A DNA stretch of 64,000 bases from Sphingomonas glacialis (GTDB taxonomy: Bacteria > Pseudomonadota > Alphaproteobacteria > Sphingomonadales > Sphingomonadaceae). Positions 41,824 through 52,642 of this stretch are shown here, piece after piece (the first letter of the stretch is position 1; every line of letters begins with the position of its first letter). Location of the stretch: contig NZ_RCZC01000005.1 in NCBI RefSeq assembly GCF_006439055.1, positions 124,001 through 188,000 of the forward strand. Reading direction: 5' to 3'. Both the position numbers and the translations under genes were made by a program. The notes under the pieces were generated by a model, which searched no databases, was not told the origin of the DNA, and saw only the letters and a program-made list of their open reading frames with translations.

Positions 41824-41852
41824 TTGAAACCCGGTTCAGGTTTCAGTATAAC
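41824..41852 (+). promoter_or_regulatory. TonB-receptor promoter with embedded TetR operator
   Basis: TTGAAA (41824-41829), exactly 17 bases, TATAAC (41847-41852). A 7-base inverted repeat TGAAACC (41825-41831) / GGTTTCA (41839-41845) with a 7-base gap lies between and over these elements. On the minus strand TATACT (41850-41845) can serve as -10 for tetR. A repressor bound here would block both promoters. Confidence 0.7.
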
Positions 41853-41919
41853 GATCGTAACGAGCGCACAACCCGGACAATATCGGGCCATCTGGATGCG
41901 CCGCAGGAGGGGATAACCG

Positions 41920-44262
41920 ATGACACGCCTGAATTCCGTGCGCGCCTTGCTCTTTGCCGGGGCCGCCCTCGCGGGATCGACCGCGCTTCCCGCCACCGCC
42001 CAGACTGCGCCTGCGCCCGCCGAACCGCAGGCCGACGAGACCGCCTCGGGCGAAATCGTCGTCACCGCGCGCCGCCGCGAGGAGACGCTGCTCAACGTGC
42101 CGATCGCGGTCACCGCCTTCTCGGCCGACCGGCTCGAGGAGACCGGCGCGGTCGACCTGACCGACATCCAGAACGTCACCCCCAACACCACGCTCAAGAC
42201 CGCGCGCGGCACCAACTCGACGCTCGCCGCCTTCATCCGCGGTGTCGGCCAGCAGGATCCCGTCCCCGGCTTCGAGGCGGGCATCGGCATCTATCTCGAT
42301 GACGTCTATCTCAACCGCCCACAGGCGGCGGTGCTCGACATCTATGACGTCGAGCGGATCGAAGTGCTGCGCGGCCCGCAGGGCACGCTGTACGGCCGCA
42401 ACACGATCGGCGGCGCGGTGAAATACGTCACCAAACGCTTGCCCGACAGCCCCGAGGCGACGCTCAAGGCAAGCTACGGCTCGTACAACCAGGCCGACGG
42501 CATCGTCAGCCTGTCGACCCCGATCGGCTCACTGTTCAAGGTCGGCGTGGCGGGCGCACGGCTGACGCGCGACGGGTTCGGGCGCAACACCAACCTCGGC
42601 ATCGACAATTACAACAAGAACATCTGGGCGGGCCGCGGCACGATCGAGTTCGAATCGCCCGACAGCCGGATGAGCCTGCGCCTGACCGGCGACTATACCG
42701 AGGACAAATCGAACGCGCGCAACGGCTCGCGCCTCATCACCAGCCTGCTGACCAACACGCCGGTCCAGTCCAACCCGTTCGATACCCGCGCCGGGCTCAA
42801 CACCCCCAAGCAGAACATCCAGGCGGGCGGCCTGTCGATGGTCGCGACCGGCGAGCTGAGCGATCACCTCACGATCAAGAGCATCAGCGCCTTCCGCAAG
42901 GACCGCTCGTTCACCCCGATCGATTTCGACGCGCTCCCCGCGGTCGATGTCGATGTGCCCGCAGTCTATCGCAACGAGCAGACCAGCCAGGAATTCCAGC
43001 TGGCGTACAAGAGCGACAAGCTCAACGGGCTGATCGGCTATTACTATCTCGGCGCCAAGGCCTCGACCGGGTTCGACGTGCTGCTCTCGACCACGCTCGC
43101 CAATTTCGACGCCTATACCGCAGGCGACGTGCGGACCGAGACGCACTCGATCTTCGGCGACTTCACCTATGATTTCACGCCAAAGCTCAGCCTGTCGCTC
43201 GGCGGCCGCTATACCTGGGACGAGCGCCGGTCGTTCATCTTCAAGGCGAGCTATTTCGGTGTGACCTCCGAATTCGGCGGCAATCCGACGATCATCGGCG
43301 CGCCCTCGACCAATTTCAACGGCACCGCGAAGTTCAAGCGCTTCACACCGCGCGCGTCGCTCAGCTTCAAGCCGACCGCCGATCACCTGCTCTATGCCTC
43401 CTATTCGGAAGGCTTCAAGGGCGGCGGCTTCGATCCGCGCGGCTCGGGCACCTCGGCGCCCGACGTCAATCAGGACGGCGTGCGCAGCTATCAGGAAATC
43501 TACAACTACCTGCTGTTCAAGCCCGAAGTCGTGAAGAGCTACGAGATCGGCTGGAAGGGCTCGGTGTTCGACAAGCGCCTGACCTTCGCGCTCGACGGCT
43601 TCTATTCGAACTATAGCAACGTCCAGGTGCCGGGCTCGGTCGGCTGCATCATCGGCGGGGTGCAGTCGTTCTGCGGCATCACCACCAACGCCGCCAAGGC
43701 GACGATCAAAGGCGTGGAACTCGAATCGAACGCGGTGCTCACGCGCGATTTCGCAGGGGTGGGCTCGAACGTGTCGCTGGCGGGCACGCTCGGCTATATC
43801 GACGCCAAATATGATCGCTTCATCGGACCGACCGGCACCGACGTCGCCAATGTCCGCGTCTTCCAGAACACCCCCGACTGGACCGCCTCGGGCACGCTGT
43901 CGACCAACATCCCCGCAGGCCCCGGCCGCGTCAACGCCTCGACCACGCTGTCGTATCGCAGCCTGACGCACCAGTTCGAGACCGCGAGCCCGTTCCTCGA
44001 CCAGCCGGGCTATGCACTGTGGGACGCGAACCTGACCTACACCTTCGGCAAGGGCCGCTATACGGTCGGCGTCCACGCCAAGAACATCACCGACAAGCAT
44101 TACAAGACGTCGGGCTACCAATATATCAATGCGACGCTCGCCGGCGTGCCGATCCTGAACGCTGCCGGGAGATATACGCCGACATTGGGCCGCGAGGGCA
44201 TCGCCACCGCCTTCTACGGCAACCCCCGCCAGGTGTTCGGCACGATCACCGCGCGCTTCTGA
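41920..44262 (+). CDS. TonB-dependent outer-membrane receptor
   Basis: 780 residues. Signal peptide (1-27, ends PATAQT), the plug domain beginning GEIVVTARRREETLLNVPIA (about 43-62) with VERIEVLRGPQGTLYGRNTI (about 143-162), then a 22-stranded barrel ending in FGTITARF with the C-terminal aromatic. By sequence style it is the sphingomonad type placed in the broad CirA/FecA group (with NVPIAVTAF motif), typically for plant-derived or aromatic compounds rather than classic siderophores. Regulated by the divergent TetR; the downstream MFS carrier may take the substrate across the inner membrane. Confidence 0.93.
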   Translation: MTRLNSVRALLFAGAALAGSTALPATAQTAPAPAEPQADETASGEIVVTARRREETLLNVPIAVTAFSADRLEETGAVDLTDIQNVTPNTTLKTARGTNSTLAAFIRGVGQQDPVPGFEAGIGIYLDDVYLNRPQAAVLDIYDVERIEVLRGPQGTLYGRNTIGGAVKYVTKRLPDSPEATLKASYGSYNQADGIVSLSTPIGSLFKVGVAGARLTRDGFGRNTNLGIDNYNKNIWAGRGTIEFESPDSRMSLRLTGDYTEDKSNARNGSRLITSLLTNTPVQSNPFDTRAGLNTPKQNIQAGGLSMVATGELSDHLTIKSISAFRKDRSFTPIDFDALPAVDVDVPAVYRNEQTSQEFQLAYKSDKLNGLIGYYYLGAKASTGFDVLLSTTLANFDAYTAGDVRTETHSIFGDFTYDFTPKLSLSLGGRYTWDERRSFIFKASYFGVTSEFGGNPTIIGAPSTNFNGTAKFKRFTPRASLSFKPTADHLLYASYSEGFKGGGFDPRGSGTSAPDVNQDGVRSYQEIYNYLLFKPEVVKSYEIGWKGSVFDKRLTFALDGFYSNYSNVQVPGSVGCIIGGVQSFCGITTNAAKATIKGVELESNAVLTRDFAGVGSNVSLAGTLGYIDAKYDRFIGPTGTDVANVRVFQNTPDWTASGTLSTNIPAGPGRVNASTTLSYRSLTHQFETASPFLDQPGYALWDANLTYTFGKGRYTVGVHAKNITDKHYKTSGYQYINATLAGVPILNAAGRYTPTLGREGIATAFYGNPRQVFGTITARF

Positions 44263-44277
44263 CCGCCAGACTATCCC

Positions 44278-44312
44278 GCACCGGCCGCTTGCCACGCGCA
44301 GGCGGCCGGTGC
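44278..44312 (+). other. Stem-loop between the TonB receptor and MFS genes
   Basis: An 11-bp perfect stem (GCACCGGCCGC / GCGGCCGGTGC) with a 13-base loop, 16 bases after the receptor stop and 15 before the MFS start. No T run follows. It may be a partial terminator or RNA-stability element setting a lower level for the transporter. Confidence 0.6.
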
Positions 44313-44326
44313 GATGATTCGGGGAT

Positions 44327-45594
44327 ATGACCATGACCGCCGCGCCCGCCCCCCGCTCCCCTGCCCGGGCGCGCCTCGTCCTCGCGATGTTGCTCGTGGT
44401 CTACACGTTCAACTTTCTCGACCGTCAGATCCTCAGCATCCTCGCGACGCCGATCAAGGCCGACCTCCATCTGAGCGACGCGCAGTTCGGCGCAGTCGGT
44501 GGGCTCGCCTTCGCGATTCTCTATTCGGTGCTCGGCGTACCGCTCGCCTTCCTCGCCGACCGTACCAGCCGCAGCGGCGTGGTGATGTGGTCGCTGATCG
44601 TGTGGAGCGGCTTCACCGCTCTGTGCGGGACGGCGACGGGCTATTGGCAGCTCTTCTTCTACCGCCTCGGCGTCGGCGTCGGCGAGGCGGGCGGGGTCGC
44701 GCCCTCCTATGCGCTGATCTCCGATTACTTCCCGCCGGAACGCCGCGCGCGCGCGCTCGCGGTCTATTCGCTCGGCATTCCGATCGGACTTGCGGGCGGC
44801 GTGCTGCTCGGCGGCTATATCGCGGCGCTGGTCGATTGGCAGACCGCCTTCATCGCGGTCGGCGCCGCAGGGATCGTGGTCGCGCCGCTGTTCCGCTGGC
44901 TAGTGCGCGACGTGCCGCGACCCGTGGTGAGCGCGCAGGATACGGTGCCGGTGAGCGCGGTGTTCGCGATCCTTGCGCGCAAACCCGCTTTCTGGCTGCT
45001 TGCCTTCGGGGCGTCGTTCAGCTCGCTGTGCGGCTATGGCCTCGCGCTGTGGGCGCCCTCGGTGATGATCCGCAGCTTCCACTTCAGCATGATCGAGACC
45101 GGGCAGTTCATGGGGTCGCTGCTGCTCATCGGCGGCGTGGCGGGCGTCTTCGCGGGCGGCTGGCTCGCCGACCGGCTCGGGCGGAGCGATCGCGGCTGGT
45201 ACGCACGGCTTCCCGCGATCGCCTGGGCGATCACCGCGCCGATGTACGCGCTCGGATTGCTCGCGCCGAGCCCGTGGGTGGCGTGGCCGCTGCTGCTGAT
45301 CCCCAACGCGCTCAACATCCTGTGGCTGGGGCCGGTCACCACCGCGGTCCAGCACCTCGTGCCGCCGCGGATGCGGGCGACCGCGTCGGGCAGCTTCCTG
45401 TTCATCAACAATCTGATCGGGCTCGGCGTCGGGCCGATCCTGATGGGCGGCCTGTCGGATCACCTCAAGGCCGCCAACGGCGTCGAATCGCTGCGCTATG
45501 CCGCGGTCGGGTGCCTCGGCTTCTATGTGCTCGCGGCGATCCTCGTCCTCTTCGCGGTGCCCTCGCTACGCCGCGATTGGGTCGACGAGCGCGC

Positions 45595-45598
<4 letters not shown>
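44327..45598 (+). CDS. MFS transporter (spinster-like)
   Basis: 423 residues, 12 membrane helices. Start VYTFNFLDRQILSILATPIK, the loop motif LAFLADRTSRSGV (about 74-86) and GVGEAGGVAPSYALISDYF (about 118-136) are hallmarks of the spinster-like MFS branch abundant beside TonB receptors in sphingomonads. Probably imports the compound brought in by the receptor. Its stop overlaps prfC's stop region by four bases on the opposite strand. Confidence 0.88.
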
Positions 45599-47166
<1,568 letters not shown>

Positions 47167-47183
47167 CTGCGCGCGATAGCGCT

Positions 47184-48071
47184 TTACGGCTCCAGCGTCA
47201 CGTGCATCGCGATGGTCTTCGATTCGCCCGGCGAAACCTCGAACACACCAGGCTTGGCGGTGAAATCACCCGAGAAGCCCTCAGGGTCGGCGATGCCGTG
47301 CCACGGCTCGATACAGATGTATGCGGCGCCCGGCTTGGTCCAAATGCCGAGCATCGGCGTATCGGCGAAATCGACGCGCAGCTGCGGGCCGCTCTCGGCG
47401 CCATAGCGGACGCTCTGCGCGCGGACCGCGTCCCAGATCAGCGCGTCCTGCTCGAACAGAGCGTCGCGCAGATGCAGCGTGCGACCGTCCTCAAGCGGCG
47501 ACGGTCGCTCCTGCGCGACGATCAGCCCGCCGGGGGTGAGCTCACGCAAGGGCTCGGGCTCGTCGGCGGCGAAGACGATGCGGTGCTCGGCGCGCGCTTT
47601 GCCGTACGGCAGCGGCCAGGCGAAGGCGGGGTGGAAGCCGAAGCTCGCGGGCAGGGTGCGCTCGGCCTCGCGGTTCTCGATCTCGGCGGTGATCGCGAGC
47701 GTAGCGCCCTCGATCGCATAGGTCAGCCGCAGCGCGAAGGAGCGCGGATACACGGCGAGCGTCTCGGCGCTGTCCTCGAGCAGGAACACCGCGCGGGTCG
47801 CGCTGTGCTCGACCACCGCGAAGCTGCTGCGGCGCGCGAAGCCGTGCTTGCCCATCGTGTAGCTTTCGCCATCGAGGCGGAGCGTATCGTCGTTGAGCGC
47901 GCCGACGATCGGGAAGAGGATCGGCGCATGACCGGTCCAGAAGGCCGGGTCGGCGTCGGTCATCAGCTCGCGGCCATCGGCGTCGCGCAGATGCGTGAGC
48001 TCGGCGCCGTACGGGTTGATCGCGGCGGAGAGCTCGGCCGAGGCGATTTCGATCAGGGCAGCTTCAGGCAT
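47184..48071 (-). CDS. Aldose 1-epimerase family protein
   Basis: 295 residues, galactose-mutarotase-like beta-sandwich: AELSAAINPYGAELTHLRD start, FGFHPAFAWPL (His of the active site), and PMLGIWTKPGAAYICIEPWHG near 245-265. Resembles the YihR/lacX-type epimerase subgroup rather than classical GalM. ATG 48071 is preferred because of GAGG nine bases upstream; ATG/TTG 48089 would add six residues. Upstream of prfC in the same direction; functional link to it unknown. Confidence 0.88.
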   Translation of the reverse strand: MPEAALIEIASAELSAAINPYGAELTHLRDADGRELMTDADPAFWTGHAPILFPIVGALNDDTLRLDGESYTMGKHGFARRSSFAVVEHSATRAVFLLEDSAETLAVYPRSFALRLTYAIEGATLAITAEIENREAERTLPASFGFHPAFAWPLPYGKARAEHRIVFAADEPEPLRELTPGGLIVAQERPSPLEDGRTLHLRDALFEQDALIWDAVRAQSVRYGAESGPQLRVDFADTPMLGIWTKPGAAYICIEPWHGIADPEGFSGDFTAKPGVFEVSPGESKTIAMHVTLEP

Positions 48072-48110
48072 CGGTCGGTCCTCGATCAAACGGTTTTTAC
48101 GCTCTCAAAC

Positions 48111-48204
48111 GTCATCCCGGGCTTGTCCCGGGGCCTACCGGCCCGCGAACGCAACGGCCGAGGCGCTCGCACGACGGTGGACCCCGGCACAGGGCCTGGG
48201 TGAC
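48111..48204. repeat. REP-like inverted repeat (imperfect)
   Basis: Arms at 48111-48138 (GTCATCCCGGGCTTGTCCCG and onward) and 48177-48204 (GTGGACCCCGGCACAGGGCC and onward) are diverged versions of the 1938-2031 element. It lies between the pheT stop and the epimerase start (both minus strand). Confidence 0.65.
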
Positions 48205-48212
48205 GGTCGGGG

Positions 48213-50576
48213 TCAGCCCCGCAGGCTCGCCCCCAGCTTGGCGGCCGCAGCTACCACCTTGTCGGCGATCGCCTTGAGATCGGCTTCGGCAAAGCTCTTC
48301 TCGCCCGGCTGGAGCGTCACCTCGACGCCGAGGCTCTTATACCCTGGCTCGACGCCCGCGCCGGTGAAGACGTCGAACAGTCGCGCCGCGACGATGCTCG
48401 CCTTGTCCGAGCCCTTGACCGCGCGCACCAGCGTTTCCGCCGCCAACGTCTCCGGCACCAGAAAAGCGAAGTCGCGCCGGACCGCCTGCAACGCCGGCGG
48501 CGCATAGGCCGCGCGCGCGAAGCCGGTCGAGCGCTTGGCGGGAAGCGCGTCGAGATACAGCTCGACCGCCGCCACCGAGCCATCGAGATCGAACGCGCGC
48601 AACGTCAGCGGGTGGACCATGCCGAACGCCGCGAGCACCGTCTTCGACCCGAGCCGGAGCGTGCCCGACTGCCCCGGATGCCACGCCTCGCCGGCATCCC
48701 CCATCACCTGCAGATTCTCGACCGGCGCGCCGATCGCGGCGAGCAAGGCGAGCGCCTCGGCCTTGGCGTCGAACGCGTCGAACGGCTTCGCCTTGCCGTC
48801 CTGCCAGCCGCGCGCGCGATTTTCGCCGGCGAGCACGACGCCGAGCGTCGGATGCTCGCCATCCGCCAGATACCGCCGCCCGATCTCGAACAGCCGCACG
48901 CCCGCGGCGCCGCGCTTCATGTTGCGCTCGGCGGCCGAGAAGAGGCCGGGGAGCAGCGACGGCCGCATGACCTTCAACTCCTCGCTGATCGGGTTGGCGA
49001 GCGTCCAGGCGCCGCCACCGATCGCGGTCGCCTGCGCGTCCGAGAGGAAGCTCCAGGTCAGCGTCTCGTTGAGCCCACGCGCGGCGGCTGCGCGGCGGGC
49101 GCGGCTCTCGAGGCGCTGCTCGGGCGTGGCGGTCGGCTTGGCGACGCCGGCCGCGCGGGGAAGCGGGACGGGAGCGACCGAGTCGATCCCCTCGATGCGG
49201 ATGATTTCCTCGACCAGATCGGCCGGGCCATCGACGTCGCGACGCGCGGGCGGCGGAAGGACGGTCCAGTCGGCCTCGACTGTGAAGCCGAGCGCCGTCA
49301 GGATCGCGCGCTGGCGATCTTCCGCCACCGCGAGGCCACCGAGCGTTTCCGCGAGCGCCGGATCATAGGCGATCCGCTTGCGGTCGAGCGGCGGCATGCC
49401 CGAATAGGTCGGCGCGCTCGCGCTGCCGCCGCACAGATCGAGCACCAGCCGCGTCGCGATCGCGAGGCCTTCCTCGAGAAACGCCGGATCGACGCCGCGC
49501 TCGAAGCGCGAGCGCGCGTCCGAGGTCAGCATCAGCGCCTGGCCGGTGCGTGCGATGCGCTCGGGGTCGAAATAGGCGCATTCGATGATGACGTCGGTGG
49601 TCTCGGCCGAAACGCCCGAATCCTCGCCACCCATGATCCCGCCGATGTCGTGGACATGCGCCGCGTCGGCGATCACCGTCATCGTCTCGGCGAGCGTGTA
49701 GGTCTTGCCGTTGAGCGCGACGACCTGTTCGCCCGCTGCCGCCTTGCGCGCGACGAGCCCGCCCGAGAGCTTGGCGCGGTCATAGACGTGCAACGGCCGC
49801 CCCAGATCGAACATCACGTAATTGGTTATGTCGACCAGCGTCGAGATCGGCCGCTGGCCGATCGCGGTGAGGCGGCGGCGCATCCACTCGGGCGCCTCGC
49901 CATTGGTGAGGCCGCTCACACTCTGCGCGAAGAAGGCGGGGCAGCCCGCCGCATCCTCGGTGCGCACGTCGGGGCCCTCGCCCGCGCCTTCGACCGGCGC
50001 ATAGGCAAGCGGCTTGGCTGTGCCGAGCCCTGCGACGACAAGGTCAAGCGCGATCCCCCGCACGCTCATGCAATCGGGGCGGTTGGGGAGCACGTTGATG
50101 TCGATCACCGGGTCATTGAGACCGGCATAATCCGGATAGGCCATCCCGATCGGCGCATCGGCGGGAAGCTCGATGATGCCGTCATGGTCTTCGCCGAGCT
50201 CGAGTTCGCGCGTCGAGCACATCATGCCGTTCGATTCGACCCCGCGGATCGCCGTCACCTTGAGCACCATGCCGTTCGACGGGACGGTCGCGCCTGACGG
50301 GCCGAACACGCCGAGCATCCCGGCGCGCGCGTTGGGCGCGCCGCAGACGACCTGGAGCGGGCCGTCACCGGCATCGACCGAGAGCACCTGAAGCTTGTCG
50401 GCCTGCGGATGCGGCGCGGCGCTGAGCACCTTGGCCACCTTGAACGCGGCGAGCGTGGCGCCCGGATTCTCGACGCCTTCGACCTCGAGGCCGATGCGCG
50501 TTAGCGTCTCGACGATCTCGTCGAGCGACGCCTGGGTTTCGATATGCTGCTTGAGCCAGTCGAGGGTCGTTTTCAT
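48213..50576 (-). CDS. pheT: Phenylalanyl-tRNA synthetase beta subunit
   Basis: 787 residues. A N-terminal tRNA-binding (EMAP/OB) domain (about 40-150, VSVDAGDGPLQVVCGAPNAR), B3/B4 editing domain (about 205-390, with FFAQSVSGLTNGEAPEW), B5 (about 395-470, IAYDPALAETLGGLAV) and a C-terminal FDX-ACB anticodon domain (AAYAPPALQAVRRDFAF). Full length. Follows pheS in the same direction. Confidence 0.96.
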   Translation of the reverse strand: MKTTLDWLKQHIETQASLDEIVETLTRIGLEVEGVENPGATLAAFKVAKVLSAAPHPQADKLQVLSVDAGDGPLQVVCGAPNARAGMLGVFGPSGATVPSNGMVLKVTAIRGVESNGMMCSTRELELGEDHDGIIELPADAPIGMAYPDYAGLNDPVIDINVLPNRPDCMSVRGIALDLVVAGLGTAKPLAYAPVEGAGEGPDVRTEDAAGCPAFFAQSVSGLTNGEAPEWMRRRLTAIGQRPISTLVDITNYVMFDLGRPLHVYDRAKLSGGLVARKAAAGEQVVALNGKTYTLAETMTVIADAAHVHDIGGIMGGEDSGVSAETTDVIIECAYFDPERIARTGQALMLTSDARSRFERGVDPAFLEEGLAIATRLVLDLCGGSASAPTYSGMPPLDRKRIAYDPALAETLGGLAVAEDRQRAILTALGFTVEADWTVLPPPARRDVDGPADLVEEIIRIEGIDSVAPVPLPRAAGVAKPTATPEQRLESRARRAAAARGLNETLTWSFLSDAQATAIGGGAWTLANPISEELKVMRPSLLPGLFSAAERNMKRGAAGVRLFEIGRRYLADGEHPTLGVVLAGENRARGWQDGKAKPFDAFDAKAEALALLAAIGAPVENLQVMGDAGEAWHPGQSGTLRLGSKTVLAAFGMVHPLTLRAFDLDGSVAAVELYLDALPAKRSTGFARAAYAPPALQAVRRDFAFLVPETLAAETLVRAVKGSDKASIVAARLFDVFTGAGVEPGYKSLGVEVTLQPGEKSFAEADLKAIADKVVAAAAKLGASLRG

Positions 50577-50588
50577 TTCACACCATCC

Positions 50589-50670
50589 GTCACCCCGGCG
50601 GAGGCCGGGGTCGCTGTGAGGTTGGGGTTGCGCGTGGCAACGAGGCGGCCCCGGCCTGCGCCGGGGCGAC
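50589..50670. repeat. REP-like inverted repeat in the pheS-pheT gap
   Basis: Left arm GTCACCCCGGCGGAGGCCGG... (from 50589) mirrors the right arm ...CCGGCCTGCGCCGGGGCGAC (to 50670). Inside the pheST operon (103-bp gap) it would form a large hairpin in the mRNA and may lower pheT relative to pheS. Confidence 0.6.
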
Positions 50671-50679
50671 GGGACGGGA

Positions 50680-51756
50680 TCATGCCCCCACTCCCTGGCT
50701 CAGCGTGGGCACGTCGAGCGCGGAGAAACCGTAATGCTTCAACCACCGCGCATCGCCCTCGAAGAACGGCCGCAGATCGTCCATGCCGTATTTGAGCATC
50801 GCGAGCCGATCGACCCCGACCCCGAAGGCGAAGCCCTGCCATTCCTTGGGATCGAGCCCGCACGCCTCGATCACCTTGGGATGGACCATCCCGCTGCCGA
50901 GCAGCTCCATCCAGCCTTCCGAGCCACCGAGCGTGCGGCGGCCCTTGACCGTGGTGTAGCCGACATCGACTTCGGCCGAAGGCTCGGTGAAGGGGAAGTA
51001 ACTCGGGCGGAGCCGCAGCACGATGTCGTCGCGCTCGAAGAAGGCCTTGAGGAAAGTCTCGAGCGTCCATTTGAGATGGCCGAGCGTGATGCCCTTGTCG
51101 ATCACCAGCCCCTCGATCTGGTGGAACATCGGCGTGTGCGTCGCGTCCCAGTCCGAGCGATAGACACGGCCCGGCGCGATGATGCGGATCGGCGGCTCCT
51201 GGCTCATCATCGTGCGAATCTGCACCGGCGAGGTATGCGTGCGCAGGACCTTGGCCTCTTCGCCCTCAACGGCGTTGAGATAGAAGGTGTCGTGCATCGC
51301 ACGCGCGGGATGGCTCTCGGGCATGTTGAGCGCGGTGAAATTGTGCCACTGGTCCTCGATCTCGGGCCCGGTCGCGACCGCGAAGCCCAGATCGGCGAAG
51401 ATCTCGGCGAGCTCGTCCATCACCTGGCTGACCGGATGCACCGACCCGTGCGGCGCGGCGTCAGCGGGCAGCGTCATGTCGAGCGTCTCGCTGGCGAGCC
51501 GCGCGTCGAGCTCGGCGCGGTCGAGCGCAGCCTTGCGCGTCGCGATCGCGGTCGTAACCGCCTCACGCAGCCCCTGGATGCGCGGCCCCTGCACCTGCCG
51601 CTCGTCGGGCGACATGCCGCCGAGCGTCTTGAGCAACGCGGTCACGCTGCCCTGCTTGCCGAGGCCCTGCACCCGCACCGCTTCGAGCGCGTCGAGCGTC
51701 GCCGCCGCATCGATCGCGGCGAGCAGGTCGGTCTTCATCTGGTCGAGGTCGGTCAT
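50680..51756 (-). CDS. pheS: Phenylalanyl-tRNA synthetase alpha subunit
   Basis: 358 residues, class II catalytic subunit. N-terminal coiled coil (about 1-85), motif 1-like [19 protein letters not shown], motif 2 [12 protein letters not shown], motif 3 [17 protein letters not shown]. Starts ATG 51756. Charges tRNA-Phe with the beta subunit. Confidence 0.97.
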   Translation of the reverse strand: MTDLDQMKTDLLAAIDAAATLDALEAVRVQGLGKQGSVTALLKTLGGMSPDERQVQGPRIQGLREAVTTAIATRKAALDRAELDARLASETLDMTLPADAAPHGSVHPVSQVMDELAEIFADLGFAVATGPEIEDQWHNFTALNMPESHPARAMHDTFYLNAVEGEEAKVLRTHTSPVQIRTMMSQEPPIRIIAPGRVYRSDWDATHTPMFHQIEGLVIDKGITLGHLKWTLETFLKAFFERDDIVLRLRPSYFPFTEPSAEVDVGYTTVKGRRTLGGSEGWMELLGSGMVHPKVIEACGLDPKEWQGFAFGVGVDRLAMLKYGMDDLRPFFEGDARWLKHYGFSALDVPTLSQGVGA

Positions 51757-51765
51757 CGCTTGTCC

Positions 51766-51790
51766 GTTCGTGCTGAGCCTGTCGAAGCAC
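51766..51790. repeat. Dispersed intergenic repeat, GTTCGTGCTGAGCCTG... type
   Basis: A 25-bp segment matching, from memory, a repeat common between genes of sphingomonads and relatives (GTGCTGAGC-x-TGTCGAAGCAC). A partial inverted partner (GGGCTTCGACAA) lies at 51826-51837. It sits between the rplT terminator and pheS. Confidence 0.4.
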
Positions 51791-51881
51791 CGCTCTTCGT
51801 CAGGCTGGCGTTAGAAGAAAGACCAGGGCTTCGACAATCCCGGATCCGGTCCACGACCGAATGGGCGGAGGTGTCGGGGCC

Positions 51882-51917
51882 AAAAAGAAAGGGCGCCGGT
51901 GTTGCCACCGACGCCCC
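51882..51917 (-). terminator. Rho-independent terminator after rplT
   Basis: On the minus strand GGGGCGTCGGTGG / CACCGGCGCCC with a short loop, followed by TTTCTTTTT. It ends the rpmI-rplT transcript and separates it from pheST. Confidence 0.75.
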
Positions 51918-51941
51918 GATCTTGTCTCGCAGCAGGTCGCC

Positions 51942-52307
51942 TTAGGCGGCCTGGGGCAGAGCCGCCTTTGCCTGCGCGATGATGACGCTAAACGCGGCAC
52001 CCTCGTGCATCGCCAGATCGGCGAGGACCTTGCGGTCGAGTTCGACGCCGGCGAGCTTCACGCCGTGCATGAACACGCCATAGGTGAGGCCCTCGACGCG
52101 GACTGCCGCGTTGATGCGCTGGATCCAGAGCGCGCGGAAGTTGCGCTTCTTAACCTTGCGATCGCGATAAGCGTACTGGCCGGCCTTTTCGACTGCCTGA
52201 CGGGCGATACGGATCGTGTTCTTGCGACGGCCATAATAGCCCTTCGCCAGATTGAGGATCCGCTTGTGCTTTGCGTGGGTGGTTACACCCCGTTTTACGC
52301 GTGCCAT
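51942..52307 (-). CDS. rplT: 50S ribosomal protein L20
   Basis: 121 residues; [20 protein letters not shown] start and [17 protein letters not shown] are characteristic. Binds 23S rRNA early in assembly. Second gene of rpmI-rplT; infC, often the first gene, is not adjacent here. Confidence 0.97.
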   Translation of the reverse strand: MARVKRGVTTHAKHKRILNLAKGYYGRRKNTIRIARQAVEKAGQYAYRDRKVKKRNFRALWIQRINAAVRVEGLTYGVFMHGVKLAGVELDRKVLADLAMHEGAAFSVIIAQAKAALPQAA

Positions 52308-52324
52308 TCTCTAATTCCTTCCGC

Positions 52325-52528
52325 TCAGCCGAGACCGTAAGGCGCCCACGCCTTGACGGTTGCCGTATCGGCCTTGGACAGCAGCTTGGTGCCGCGGTTC
52401 TGACGGATGTACTTGCTGTTGTGGCTCATCAGTCGGTGACGCTTGCCGGCGACGCCATGCTTGAGCAGGCCGGTTGCGGTGAGCTTGAAGCGCTTCTTGA
52501 CGCCGCTCTTCGTCTTGAGTTTGGGCAT
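52325..52528 (-). CDS. rpmI: 50S ribosomal protein L35
   Basis: 67 residues, MPKLKTKSGVKKRFKLTATG start, KRHRLMSHNSKYIRQNRGTK core. ATG 52528 matches the family start; a longer frame (five residues more) has no support. A GGAAAGGA site lies eight bases upstream. Confidence 0.96.
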   Translation of the reverse strand: MPKLKTKSGVKKRFKLTATGLLKHGVAGKRHRLMSHNSKYIRQNRGTKLLSKADTATVKAWAPYGLG

Positions 52529-52642
52529 TTTCGTCCTTTCCAAATATGCGACGATCTATGAACGGCCACGGCAGCCCATACCGGCCGGGCAGTTCCTCTT
52601 ACTCGCAGGAGGGGCGGCGCATACGGGAGAGTCGCCGAAAGA

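Noticed and set aside
42529..44334. A 601-codon minus-strand frame
   Set aside because: Shadow of the TonB-dependent receptor, which is supported by signal peptide, plug and C-terminal aromatic.
51757..51881. Phe attenuator leader upstream of pheST
   Set aside because: No short Phe-rich leader frame or alternative hairpins were found; the region holds a dispersed repeat and the rplT terminator lies just beyond it.
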